A stretch of DNA of 64,000 bases from Choristoneura fumiferana (GCF_025370935.1 NC_133486.1:1179006-1243005); one strand, 5' to 3'; positions 33,171 through 44,376 are shown, counted from the first letter of the stretch. Numbers and translations: made by a program. Notes: generated by a model from the letters alone, not told the origin.

Positions 33171-33552
33171 AAGTTCGCTTAGCACCTGCGGTTCATGTAA
33201 AACGGAGGATCCTCTATGTTGATCTTACAGAGATAATAAGACAAATAGAAATGTCATCGGCGCTCCATCTAGAATAGGTGTAGGTGGACCTTTCTCTTAA
33301 AAAGGTTTACCCCTAACTTTATTCTGGGATTTTGAAATGTTTATGTTACATCTACTCAGAATCACGAGTACTGTCGATTTTAATGGGTGAATAAAGTGTC
33401 CCAAAATTTTGTATTCCATTCCGTTACCTTCCCCATATACACTTATATGAGAGTAACGGAACGGAAGTACATAAGATATATGCAAATTTTGGGACCTTTT
33501 TTGGGACCGCCATAGGGGTTGTAGGTAGGCTGGCTATGTCTTCGTAGTAGAT

Positions 33553-33950
33553 ACATTGTGTCTTAAGGGCGGTAAATAAGGAATTACGAACGAAAGTCTA
33601 TTATTATTATTTTTTTTTTATTCGACTGGATGGAAAACTAGCAAGTGGGTCTCCTGATGGTAAGAGATCACCACCGCCCATAAACATTAGAAGCCCGAAG
33701 TCGAAGACTGAGGGCTTTAATGAGTCGATGTTCGTAATTCTAGTACCGCCGTGCGACATACAATTTGCGAATAAAATTGAATATTTTTAAAAGAAAAACT
33801 ACTAAAATTGTTTACTCACAAATGTGATGAAAAACATTGTATGTCGCACGGGTGGTACTAAAACTACGAACATCGACTCATTAAAAAAAATCTCTCTTCT
33901 AATACATTCTCGTTCGTAATTCTTTATTTACCGCCCTTAAAACACAATGT
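33553..33950. mobile_element. Fold-back element with nested retroposon
   Basis: Arms 33553-33592 and 33911-33950 pair (core ggcggtaaataa with 'ttatttaccgcc'). A second internal palindrome carries 'gtgcgacatacaat' / 'attgtatgtcgcac'. An A-tailed retroposon interrupts the left half at 33604-33688. Confidence 0.7.
33604..33688 (-). mobile_element. A-tailed retroposon fragment, nested
   Basis: T run, 'cgactggatggaaaactagc' and 'caccaccgcccataaac'. Comparison with the uninterrupted 11.9 kb copy (tctattagaagcc) gives a short ATTA duplication. Confidence 0.7.
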
Positions 33951-33955
33951 ACTAT

Positions 33956-35324
33956 TGTTTAATTGACAAAATAAAAAGTACGTGTCCAACATTTTCTAAT
34001 AATCTAACTTTACTAGCTATAAACAAATATACAAGAAATTACTAGTTGAAATGTTATAGATTTACTTCGCATGCCATTTCTATTCCCTATTTACAATTAT
34101 TTCTGTGGTTATTCCTATAAAGGCATAATAACAACACGGCACGTATATAAGCGTGGCCACACTTGAGACTAATATTTGCCCCGTCGGTCGTTGTATCCCA
34201 GGGATGCTTTTTCGGACAAATGGAACATTCCCTGGACGGGCATAAGCTTTGTGTCCCGGAAAATAATGAGGTTGTTGGAGAAAATACTGAAAGCTAGCCT
34301 TGAGCTTAGTTAAAAAGAGGATTATGCTAAATATTTAAAATGGGCCAATCAACTTTTTTACCGACACTAATCTGTCCGCGACATTTTTCAAACAATTGCA
34401 GATTTTTGTAAGTAAACATGTTTTTTTTGTTGTTTTACATGTCATCCTACGTAAGTTCAACCTATTAAACTGTGAAATATATATTTTTAGTAACGCCAGA
34501 GACAATTTTGGTAACGCAGGAGACGCCCAAAGTGTCGGTAGTTGATTGGCTCAAATACATAAAGTGAGTGTGACATTTTGTTGGATTGTTTGGTAATTGA
34601 ATCTCTGGGATAAGATATCAGTTGCGTAGTGTCATGACAAAGCAATACGATTCTCGGGTGATGATAAATATGGCAAAGGTTGTGTACACAAAACAACTGC
34701 GAGATATTGCATGCGAAGACAAACCTATTAACTAACTACTTAACCAGATGGATAATTTCGTATTTCTTCTCTCTGTTCCCCATACATTAATTGTTATTGT
34801 GTATTGCAGTGTTTGAAATTTTGTTTCGTCAATTAATGTTTTGGTTATACAATGTAAAGCTTGTTAGATAATCATCTTAAATACATAACTAGCACAGGTA
34901 GGGGCCAAATTACATCCTGAATTAATTTTATTGACCATAAAAAATAAATTCAACAATACAAGAGAAGCAGTGATCCCCACACTAGGCACAGCCTGTGTCG
35001 TGGAGATCCAGATCTTAGATAATTAACAGAAGGTGCGGCTCTTGATTCAGTATGTAATATTTATCCACATTAGGTCCTTACATCACACAAACCCAAAAGT
35101 TTGTCAACTTACAGCGTGAAAGCGGAGGAATTGCAGGAACATAAATGCATGAGTTGACTGAGTTGCACGTACGTTTGCTGCCTATACAACAATTACAATT
35201 AGTTATTTATGTGGCTGGTGCATAATGAGAGGCATTAAAGTACGAGTGTGGTTTTATGAACGTTTCATAATAAGATCACACGAATGTTTTAAAGCCTAAT
35301 TATGTATAGCCGCATACATAACTT
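33956..35324. other. No gene recognised
   Basis: Low-complexity and AT-rich, with several frames under 70 codons. One of the least repeat-dense parts of the window. Confidence 0.45.
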
Positions 35325-35693
35325 TATCTACATGCATATCATAAGTTTTCTATAATATGTTCAGATATGGCCTGTATTTTGACTTTGACTTTGACTTTGA
35401 CTTTGACTTTGACTTTGACTTTGACTTTGACTTTGACTTGACTTTGACTTGACTTGACTTTGACTTTGACTTTGAATAATTATTATCTACATGCATGTCA
35501 TAAGTTTTCTACAATATGTACAGATATGCATTGTTAAAAAAAGTATTACCGATACTTTAATCTAAACATTAAGATGCACTGTACTTTAATGTGAACATTA
35601 TGATGCACCCGCAGATACCAGGTTTCTTAATAAAGGCCATTTGATAGTCGTTTCTGAACATATAATAGGGAAGTTATGATATGCATGTAGATA
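35325..35693. repeat. Hexamer array between duplicated flanks
   Basis: (TTTGAC)n with occasional 5-base units spans 35378-35475. A ~45 bp block (tatctacatgcat...ttcagatatg) is on its left (35325-35369), on its right in direct order (35484-35528), and again inverted at 35654-35693. Confidence 0.75.
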
Positions 35694-35765
35694 AAAATAA
35701 TTACTCACCCGCAATCTTACGATACGTCTATAGATACGGTCGCGGGTGAGCAAAGTAATCGTTTA
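35694..35765. mobile_element. FB-C fold-back, minimal deletion copy
   Basis: ttactcacccgcaatcttac and the complement-like ggtcgcgggtgagcaaagta remain, with only about 25 bp between the arms. Confidence 0.6.
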
Positions 35766-36121
35766 CGGAGTATTAGTTCATTTGAAGAAATATAGTCTGT
35801 CTTCCTTGTAAGGAAGGCTGGATTTCCTGCACCTTCTACACAATGAGGCCAGTTGTACCCTGTACTATCGATCGGTTCATTATTCCCTCGCCTCACGTCC
35901 TTTCCTCGATCCTAATATAATTAGAAGTACCTTAGTACTCCGTAAAAATGCCCCCGACCCCATTAGGAGACGCACCGTGAAGATTTCGAAGCCGCGGGTC
36001 TGATTGTAAATCAAAAGTAATTTTATTAAATACTACCTAGCTGCGGCCCGGGATTTCGTCTCCTAATGATTAGCTTATAAAATCAAAATCAAAACATTTA
36101 TTCTGTAAGTGTTTCTTTAGG

Positions 36122-36476
36122 CTCAGAGTTGCTCAGCGTGCTGTGGAGAGAGCTTTCTTTGGGGTTTCTCTACGGGATCGAATCAGAAAAGAGGAGTTAC
36201 GTATAATGAAAAACAAAGGGTCACCGACATGGCCAAGCGAATTGGCTCGTTGAAGTGGCAATGGGCAGACCATATAGTACAGAGAATAAATGGCCGTTGG
36301 AGCCGAAAGGTTCTTGAGTGGAGACCGCGGATTGGCAAGCGCAGCGTAGGACGTCCACCAACGAGATGGACGGATGACCTGGTTAAAGTTGTGCGTTCTC
36401 GGTGGATGCAAGCCGCTTCCAACCGAAGCAACTGGAGGTCTATGGGGGAGGCCCATGTCCAACAGTGGACATGGGC
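36122..36476 (+). pseudogene. RTE-type LINE C-terminus, frameshifted
   Basis: LRVAQRAVERAFFGVSLRDR reads in one frame. Near 36207-36217 the frame changes to QRVTDMAKRIGSLKWQWADH, then VLEWRPRIGKRSVGRPPTRW and a GEAHVQQW end. This is the C-terminal region downstream of the RT domain. It runs into an inverted copy with no tail between them. Confidence 0.85.
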
Positions 36477-36675
36477 CTCCCCTAAGGCTCTCCACTCTGA
36501 CCGGTCTTGTGTTTTTCGCATCCACCGCGATCCCGCGATCTTAACCAGGTCGTCGCTCCATCTTGTTGGCGGCCTACCGACCGCTCGTCTCCCGGTCCGC
36601 GGAAGCCATTCGAGAACCTTCTGACCCCATCGGCCATCAGTCCTGCGAACAATGTGCCCGGCCCACTGCACTTCG
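36465..36675 (-). pseudogene. RTE-type LINE C-terminus, inverted partner
   Basis: The minus strand reads QWAGHIVRRTDGRWGQKVLE, then RTGRRAVGRPPTRWSDDLVK and AGSRWMRKTQDRSEWRALGE. It meets the plus-strand copy at the shared self-complementary block gtccaacagtggac (36461-36474). Confidence 0.85.
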
Positions 36676-36796
36676 CTCTTTTATATATCACTTTTATACT
36701 ACCAGCGTTTTCGGAAAGACCATCATTGCCATGATAATTGTCTTGAAACTCTCATTCCACAAAACTTAGAGAAGAGCCCGTTCAAAGCAACGTTTT

Positions 36797-36840
36797 TTGA
36801 GAGGCCATAGATCAAACTATCATGCTACCATGGCTGTCTA
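36797..36840 (-). mobile_element. RTE-tailed SINE head fragment
   Basis: tgagaggccatagatcaaac and 'catgctaccatggctg' match the complement of the SINE head only. Confidence 0.5.
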
Positions 36841-37024
36841 CTCAAACCTCTTATGAATACAATGTGTCTCAATACTCTCAATCCTCTGGACAAAGACGAA
36901 TAGAACGTGTTGATTAGGGTATTTCTATAACCCATGATCCTCATCCCATAGGCCACGGTATTAACGAAGAAATGTCTGATTTACGATACTTCGAAACATC
37001 TACGTGGATGATAAAACATAATAA

Positions 37025-37440
37025 TAGTAGATCGTAGAACAAGAAAATAAAACGAGGCGTTCATGTAGCCACCCGAGCTGGTACGGCGAGGGTGGATGGA
37101 CACATCGAGGGGAAAATGGGTTTAATGCTCAAGTTTTACTCTGCTTTTCACTTCGATAGCGAGGAAATGAAATGGCAACAGTGGAAACAATTGGTCACTT
37201 ACAAGGTACTTTTTATTTTTCATGCAATGCTACATAATTATATTTTTTTAGTTTTATTAAATATTAACAAAATATATAGATACTTTTTTTGTGGCTGTTG
37301 ACACCCGATTACTTTGGTCTTAAACGAAGAGTTTACTTTATGCACTAGAGCATAACAAGTCATTTTATATCGTCTAGATCCAGCATAAATATGAACTTTA
37401 GGAGCATGAGAAGTGAAAAATATTTTTATACGTTCGTATA
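37025..37440 (+). repeat. Dispersed repeat U6, second copy
   Basis: Collinear with 30700-31125, with a ~90 bp extra block around 37065-37150. A 69-codon frame here is not protein-like. Confidence 0.6.
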
Positions 37441-37498
37441 TCAGATAATTAACAATATCGGAATATTCCTAAGAAGAAACTCTACTAGGGATTTCGAT

Positions 37499-37780
37499 TT
37501 TTTTTTTTATTCGACTGGATGGCAAACGAGCAAGTGGGTCTCCTGATGGTAAGAGATCACCACCGCCCATAAACATCTGCAACACCAGGGGTATTGCAGA
37601 CGCGTTGCCAACCTAGAGGCCTAAGATGGGATACCTCACGTGCCAGTAATTTCACCGGCTATCTTACTCACCAAGCCGAAACACCACAGTGCAAGCACTG
37701 CTGCTTCACGGCAGGATTAGCGAGGATTGTGGTAGCTTGCACAAGGTCCTACCACCTGCACAATTTATCCTACATTATCT
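37499..37780 (-). mobile_element. A-tailed retroposon, near full length
   Basis: From the T run and 'cgactggatggcaaacgagc' to 'caaggtcctaccacctgca', about 280 bp. This copy and 12586-12862 define the family's length. Confidence 0.75.
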
Positions 37781-38294
37781 CAAGAGGGACACGTTGTAGA
37801 TTCCACTTTTTTTCCGATGCAGAAACTGTCATAACAAATTCTAAAGCACTTACTCTGCTACTGTTACTGATTAAGAAGACAAAGTAAGTACTTTGTATCC
37901 TTAATCATAAATTATACCGACCCGCTGCTCGGTTCAACAACGCCCCAAACTTTATTTATTCCCTTTCAATCCATCCTTTCCTTGTTAATTTCTTTGACAA
38001 TATCTCGAGGGCCAAGCCCGGAAAGTGTTTGTTTCCGGCAATTTATGGATATTCCTAATCCCTTCACTCAATCAAGCGTGTCTATTGATGCACCATCGGC
38101 AATATTTGAAGCTCGAACTTTTATATCTCCAATGATAAGTTTACCGCTTATAGGAAACCGCTATAAACATTACATAATATTCATATCGTGCAGGCCTAAT
38201 CACGCAGACCACACAAAATGATAACACGTTTAAAACTCTACGAGTTCATCCTCAAAGATAACATCCGTTGCCAAACAAATGCCGTACTGATATC
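37781..38294. other. No gene recognised
   Basis: Unassigned single-copy sequence with a 79-codon frame lacking protein features. Confidence 0.4.
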
Positions 38295-38307
38295 AAGCAA
38301 AAGCAAT

Positions 38308-38647
38308 CATCATCATCATCATCCCAGCCTATATACGTCCCACTGCTGGGCACAGGCCTCCTCTCAGAACAAGAGGGCTTGGGCCATAGTTCCCACGCGG
38401 GCCCAGTGCGGATTGGGAACTTCATACGCACCATTGAATTGCTTCGCAGATTTGTGCAGGTTTCCTCACGATGTTTTCCTTCACCGCAAAGCTCGTGGTA
38501 AATTTCAAATGTATTCCGCACATGAATTTCGAAAAACTCAGAGGTGCGAGCCGGGGTTTGAACACACGACCCTCGGCTTGAAGGGCGATAGGTCAAACCA
38601 CTAGGCCACCACGGCTTTTTCAAACCACTAAGCCACCACGGCTTTTT
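38308..38647 (-). mobile_element. RTE-tailed SINE with duplicated head, 13 bp TSD
   Basis: Flanked by aagcaaaagcaat (38295-38307 and 38648-38660). The 5' end of the element carries the block caaaccacta(g/a)gccaccacgg plus a T run twice in tandem, so part of the A-box region is duplicated. Confidence 0.9.
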
Positions 38648-38687
38648 AAGCAAAAGCAATAACACTGTTAAATTTTAATTGATTGCA

Positions 38688-38852
38688 GTTGGTAGGACCT
38701 TGTGCAAGGTCCGCCCAGATTGCTACCACCATCTTGCTCGCTAATCCTGTCTGCAATACCCCTGGTGTTGCAGATATTTATGGGCGGTGGTGATCTCTTG
38801 CCATCAGGACACCCACTTGCTCGTTTGACATCCAGTCGAATTTAAAAAAATA
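38688..38852 (+). mobile_element. A-tailed retroposon with internal deletion
   Basis: ggtaggaccttgtgcaaggt is followed, after about 50 bp, by 'ctgcaatacccctggtgttg'. The middle third of the family consensus is missing. Confidence 0.7.
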
Positions 38853-39242
38853 TATCAAAAATAAACTTAGGTATTCAACAAACAATAACAATATTTTCTG
38901 TTTATCGAAACTTATTTCTTGTTCACACAAAAAATGCTAGCTTTTAATTAAAAAATCTGCCAGGTGCAAATTGTCTTACGCACAAATGGGTTCCGTACCA
39001 ACGCTCCATACAGTATAGAAAGTACTTATTAAAACTGATCAAAAAAGTTTCCGATTGTAAGTACATTGACAAAATAAACTACACTAATTTACTAAGCTAT
39101 AGTGCCTACTTAGAACCTTCTTTAATTTCTAACATTACGAGTTTTTTATTACTTACTTGCTTAGAGTGGTCACAGTATGCTATGAATACTTATAATAAAT
39201 TTAATGTCTGGTCCTGTTTCACCACTTAACCTTATATTTTAT
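38853..39242. other. No gene recognised
   Basis: AT-rich, unassigned. Confidence 0.4.
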
Positions 39243-39440
39243 TAACCCCCGACGCAAATAGAGGGGTTTTATAAGTTTGACCGCTATGTGTGTCTTTCTG
39301 TGGCACCGTAGCTCTTAAACAGGTGTACTGATATGAATGAGTTTTTTTTTCTTAGACATGTTTCATCAAAATCGGTTTGACCGCTTTTGAGATATTGAAC
39401 TTTGAAGTCGGGGGTTTCCAACTTTTCGCTGGTTAGGTTA
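39243..39440 (+). repeat. Dispersed repeat U1, second copy
   Basis: cccccgacgcaaatagaggg to 'gctggttaggtta', collinear with 955-1195. Confidence 0.6.
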
Positions 39441-39569
39441 TGTGACAAATATCAGGGTGAAGCCATTGTGCGACTATTGATATTCCATACGTCTCCCAAA
39501 AAGAAAAAAAACCCTTTAAATTAATTTTAATAGCGAAATTGATTATGATAAGGTCCCACCTTGGTACAC

Positions 39570-39710
39570 GATTCAGCTTCTTCAACTGTACTTTCTCTAC
39601 AGTTCAAAAGCAGCTCTCCGTTAGATAGACGGGCGGACAGACATCGGAGTCACAGAATAAGGGTTCTAAAAGAATATCCTCATCCTTTAGTTACGGACCC
39701 CTAAAAACTT
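39570..39710 (+). mobile_element. GGTTCCG-family 3' fragment
   Basis: 'gggcggacagacatcggagt' followed by 'aagggttct' and 'tacggacccctaaaaa' matches the family's 3' end. Confidence 0.5.
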
Positions 39711-39827
39711 CTATTAAAAACCACTTTATTTCTCGATAGTGTTTACCGTTCAATCTATTTCACCTGACTTCAATAAAAGGTCAGTTTATTATAGAATGCG
39801 TTAGATTCCTTCGTTATTTAATAGACA

Positions 39828-39955
39828 ACCGAATAGCCAAGTAGGTAAACCTGACTGCAAAGCTTGAAGTTCCGAGTTCGATCTCCGGTCGGGTTAGATA
39901 TTTCTAAGAAAATTACGAATGTTTGGTCTCGAGTTCAGCGTTGAATAAATAGTTC
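39828..39955 (+). mobile_element. SINE-GC head and part of body
   Basis: 'ccgaatagccaagtaggtaa', B-box-like gagttcgatctcc and 'acgaatgtttggtctcgag'. The 3' part is missing. Confidence 0.6.
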
Positions 39956-39957
39956 GC

Positions 39958-40245
39958 ATACTCTTCGCTAGTTATACCGTATTTTTTGTCCGAATCATCG
40001 TTTGTCATAATTTTTTTCCCATTGAAACTTAACTTATTCTAAGCCTAAAACCTAAATTTACAAAGCTTGTGTTAGGGGGTCCATATCGGCTCGCATATTA
40101 TCGAAAGTCCGAATGTAATGTTTGTCAGAATGATCGTTTTGTCATAACACTTTTTTCTCAGAATCCAATAATTATTCAGAATTGTTATAAATTATACCTA
40201 ACCTAACCTATAGTATTCTATAGGATGACCATTTAAAAAAAAACA
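39958..40245 (+). repeat. Dispersed repeat U2, second copy
   Basis: gttcgcatactcttcgctag, 'catatcggctcgcatatt' and 'acctaacctaac'. Confidence 0.55.
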
Positions 40246-40300
40246 GATTATTATAAGTTTTATTTTTGTTTGCTTTAAATAACAACGTTTAGTTTTAGTG

Positions 40301-40603
40301 TAAGCCGTGGTGGCCTAGTGGTTTGACCTATCGCCTCTCAAACAGAGGGTCGTGGGTTCAAACCCCGGCTCGCACCTCTGAGTTTTTCGAAATTCATGTG
40401 CGGAATTACATTTGCAATTTACCACGAGCTTTGCGGTGAAGGAAAACATCGTGAGGAAACCTGCACAAACCTGCGAAGAAATTCAATGGTGCGTGTGAAG
40501 TTCCCAATCCGCACTGGGCCCGCGTGGGAACTATGGCCCAAGCCCTCTTGTTCTGAGAGGAGGCCTGTGCCCAGCAGTGGGACGTATATAGGCTGGGATG
40601 ATG
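40301..40603 (+). mobile_element. RTE-tailed SINE, best-preserved copy, 10 bp TSD
   Basis: Flanked by agttttagtg (40291-40300 and 40604-40613). The head has A box 'tggcctagtggtttgacc', a hairpin cctctcaaacagagg and B box gggttcaaacccc. The body and tail 'ggcctgtgcccagcagtggg' are intact. A frame through it is accidental. Confidence 0.92.
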
Positions 40604-40613
40604 AGTTTTAGTG

Positions 40614-41204
40614 CTAGTTCTAGTCTTAGTTTTAGGTGGTACTTATAGAGCCAAAATAAACCTTTCTTTCTTTCTTTCTTTCTTTCTATTAAATATCCTA
40701 GTTTCAACTATAAAAAGTAAGACTATTTTAATTCCAGTTGAGTTTGTACTCGTAAGCTGGCCAATCACAAGGTTGTATTTATCGACGCCAGCCATACGAC
40801 AAAGGAAACCTTGCATCAATATGAATCGCACGCAACTCCCACCTTTAACTAACTAGAAAAATATAATTAGGTTAAAAAACTCGGAACCCGAAGCTGAGTT
40901 CATTGCCGAAGTTGCTAAGTTAATTTTATTGAGAATTGGGAGTCTGAATAAATTTCCATTTCAACTTGGATCAATCATGGTTAGCATTGGGGCAAATTAT
41001 TGCTTCATTTGGATAGACGTTTGAAGTTGAGGGAAAAATACTCGAGTTTCGTTTGTTCATGAACAAATAGGTCTGAGCGTTTATAAAGAAACCCGCTAAA
41101 ATAAAGTGAATTCCAGTGGCGTTCTTCTTTTGATACAATTATTTGAGTCTCGCAAAAATGCGAAATCTGATGTAGAAATAGCGGTTATGGTGGTTTGAGA
41201 CATG
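40614..41204. other. TTTC microsatellite tail, then no gene
   Basis: (ctttc)n at 40659-40687 after aaataaac, a probable TTTC-retroposon tail without recognisable body. The remainder is unassigned. Confidence 0.45.
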
Positions 41205-41420
41205 TTATTTTTTAACCGCCAACGCAATCGTGATATCGTAGCTCTGAAACAGATGAACCGATTTCAATGCGGTTTTTACGTGATAGCGAATTTTTTTGTG
41301 AAAGTTTTAAGCTATGTTTGATAAAAATCGCTTCATCGGTTGAGATAATTAACTCTGCTATGACAATGACAACAAATTTCCAGCCTTTCTAAGTTAGTTA
41401 GATTAGTTACAAGTTGAAGG
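41205..41420 (+). repeat. Dispersed repeat U1, diverged copy
   Basis: 'gaaccgatttcaatgcggtt' and the 'taagttagttagattag' end. Confidence 0.5.
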
Positions 41421-41534
41421 TGAATACAAGGAAATTCAATATGTACTCGTATCACACTGTGAGAACGTTCTACGGTGGGTCAGGAATCAAATGGTTCGAC
41501 TGTACTACAAAAGTTTAAACTTTACATACCCATA

Positions 41535-42175
41535 ATAAAAATCGAAAATAAAAACTGAAATATAGATGCATAGAAAAGCCAGAAAAATAAGACCAGTGCT
41601 AGGAATCGAACCCAGGTCCTTGGCATTCCGTGCCACGTGCTATACCACTACACCACCACTGGACAGTGATACAGACACGAATTTCTTCTATGCACCACAT
41701 ATCTCAGCTTGTTTGTTTTTTTTTTCTTATTTAGTCACTTAAGCGGCGACACTAGCGACATCTATGTTGTAGCCCTCATCGAGAAACTTTCTTTTTTCAT
41801 TCTTAATTTGATTGCTTAATAACGACATCTCTTGTCCGGGTGAGCGGTTAGTTCCAATGGGGTGCTGAAAGTTTCTCGATGAGGGCTACAGCATAGATGT
41901 CGCTAGTGTCGCTGCTTAAGTGACTAAATAAGAAAAAAAACAAGCTGAGATATGTGCATAGGAGAAATTTGTGTCTGTATCACTCGGTGGTATAGCACGT
42001 CGCACGGAATGCCGAGGACCTGAGTTCGATTCCCAGCGCTGGTCTTATTTTTCTAGTTCTTCTATGCATCTTTCAGTTTGTATTTTCGATATGGGTTTTA
42101 CGGGATGACCGTAAAAGTAACAAATTTGGAGTTGAAATAAAAAATACAAAAAGATTATAAAAAAAACAATCTTTA
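41535..42175. mobile_element. Two SINE-GD units in inverted orientation
   Basis: The left unit (41535-41795, minus) and right unit (41866-42175, plus) face head to head and share leader ('tgactaaataagaaaa'), tRNA-like head and body. The left head (41591-41662) keeps the terminal pairing; the right head is shortened before the A box. The 70 bp centre holds 'ctcttgtccgggtgagcggt', which is the leader of the right unit only. Confidence 0.7.
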
Positions 42176-42301
42176 CATACCCGTCATATCCGGCTTCTAC
42201 AAACTTGATATTCGGTAAAATCATTGACATCTTCATATGTACTTTACGGCACTAGACTGGCTGTTTGGAACAAAGCGCGGGGCGCAACAATCATCCATAT
42301 T

Positions 42302-42618
42302 CATCATCATCATCATCCCAGCCTATATACGTCCCACTGCTGGGCACAGGCCTCCTCTCAGAACAAGAGGGCTTGGGCCATTGTTGCCACGCGGGCCCAG
42401 TGCGGATTGGGAACTTCACACGCACCATTGAATTGCTTCGCAGGTTTGTGCAGGTTTCCTCACGATGTTTTCCTTCACCGCATAGCTCGTGGTAAATTTC
42501 AAATGTAATTCCGCACATGAATTTGGAAAAACTCAGAGGTGCGAGCCGGGGTTTGAACCCACGACCCTCTGCTTGAGAGGCGATAGGTCAAACCACTAGG
42601 CCACCACGGCCATCCATA
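42302..42618 (-). mobile_element. RTE-tailed SINE, 11 bp TSD
   Basis: Flanked by tcatccatatt (42291-42301 and 42619-42629). Full length, with a few extra bases (catccata) between the head and the right duplication. Confidence 0.9.
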
Positions 42619-42629
42619 TCATCCATATT

Positions 42630-43017
42630 ACTTTGACAGAACCCCTGTCACGGACGTCAACCAACCATAGTGATAGGTTCACAAATCCGCGCTGTGAACA
42701 AATTTTGTGCGCCGTTTTGATGTCAGAAACATGCAGTCTATATATTAGATGTCGATGGGTAAAATAGTAGTAAAAAGGTGAAGACTGTACGCACTCTGAA
42801 TCTCAACTTGAATAGACCGAAAACTTTAAAATAACAAAAATAATAAAACTCTTTAAATTATGCTCGTTTTCTTAGTTTTCGGACGCTTTTTTCCAAAGAT
42901 GTCAAAAGTCCGTCCACGAAAATCAAAATAGTGACAAATCAATACTTGTCCTCGAAATACGAAGCTGCCAGCAATAGAATAAAGAGATTATGACAAAAAA
43001 GGTTAATATATGGCAGC
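42630..43017. other. No gene recognised
   Basis: Unassigned. Confidence 0.4.
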
Positions 43018-43027
43018 GTAACGCTGC

Positions 43028-43211
43028 TGCGAGTGGCGACCGCCGATCGGCAAGCGCGGCGTGGGACGTCCACCAACGAGATCGACGGATGGACCCGGTT
43101 AAAGTCGCGGGTTCACGGTGGATGCAAACCGCTTCCAACCAAGGCAACTGGAGGTCTATGGGGGAGGCCTATGTCCAGCAGTGGACGTCCTACTGCTGAG
43201 ATGATGATGAT
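43028..43211 (+). pseudogene. RTE-type LINE 3' end, 10 bp TSD
   Basis: Flanked by gtaacgctgc (43018-43027 and 43212-43221). Encodes EWRPPIGKRGVGRPPTR in one frame, then a one-base insertion near 43084 shifts the rest; the end is 'gcctatgtccagcagtggac' and (gat)n. Only 184 bp, strongly 5' truncated. Confidence 0.85.
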
Positions 43212-43221
43212 GTAACGCTGC

Positions 43222-44376
43222 ACTATTAGTAATTGGATAAATACGGGCTTTTATTTCCAATGACTAAACGTACAAGCTCTCTAACTCAATAAAAACTTTA
43301 GTAGTTTACCATGAAAATAAAACAGACTGCAATAAATAGAGATTGGATAGTCATAGTTTCAATCCGCTTCCACGGCTAGGCGCTTTTTATGGGTACCATG
43401 TAAGGGATACAATGGCTTAGTCTAAAAGGGCGTATATGCGTTGCAGTCTAAGAGCTGTAGACATTTGACACTAGGTACCTATGTCAAGCTGAGGAACGAT
43501 TTGCCCTTGCTTCGTAGGGACTCCGTCTGTAGCCGCGTTCAGTTTTTTTCTTATTTAGTTGCATTTTAGTTTTAATTTCATTTAAGTAAGTGGTGCAATT
43601 AGTTTTTTTTTAATAAAATTATTAAGTTTAGTAATCTTATAACTGCACATGAAATTTAATATTCACGTAATTAATTATGTACTTAAAGTCATTAAATAGT
43701 CAATAATTGTCCTACCTAGGGATTCAAACTATCTACAAACCAAGTTTCTTCTAAATCGGTTCAACGGTTTAGCAGCAGTTTAAAGTTTAAGAAGTTCCCA
43801 AAAAAACGAATGGCTAAAATGCAGATACTTCATTTATATTATCTAGCTTGTTTATTTTTCCTCTTCTCAGACATTTAATTCAAAGATTTTTAGAAGTCAA
43901 CTTTCTTTAGGAACAATTTTTGACCAAAAAAATTACCTATGTATTTAAAAATTCAAAGAACTGTCAAACCCAAAAAGGCTTTGAGCATAGATTGCATTTG
44001 GATATCATAAAGGAAGCATAGTTCAAGTTTTTACGCTGTCTCATTCACCTATCCTAAAATATGTACCGGCTCTCGGACTATGAGCGTTGTGTACAGATAC
44101 GTCCTTTTCGTTAGCAGGTAAATTGGAGTTCGGCGGAAACTAATTCGAACTGGAATTTGTTAGGACTTGTTCGGCGGTACTAAATAGAATACTAAAGGTC
44201 AATGGCCGTGCCGTTAGTTGTAATGATTTTCAGTACAATAGGTAAAGGTTGACCAGGAATATAAAAAAATCTGACGCGAGGGCAGCACTTCTACGTTTTA
44301 TAATGCAACATTCTTTACACTTACTATACTATACCTACCAGTCATATTGACAGCGGTGTCAGTGATGTTATTTAAA
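43222..44376. other. No gene recognised
   Basis: AT-rich sequence with no frame over about 60 codons of interest and no repeat match. Confidence 0.45.

Noticed and set aside
35378..35475. Telomeric repeat array
   Set aside because: The unit is TTTGAC, not the insect TTAGG.
36133..36525. Overlapping frames on both strands at the RTE fusion
   Set aside because: Only the frames with the KWQWA/EWRPR/GRPPTRW blocks are LINE protein; the others are antisense shadows.
38252..38665. 137-codon minus-strand frame and similar frames at 2.2, 42.3 and 61 kb
   Set aside because: All are the same read-through of the RTE-tailed SINE, which is non-coding.
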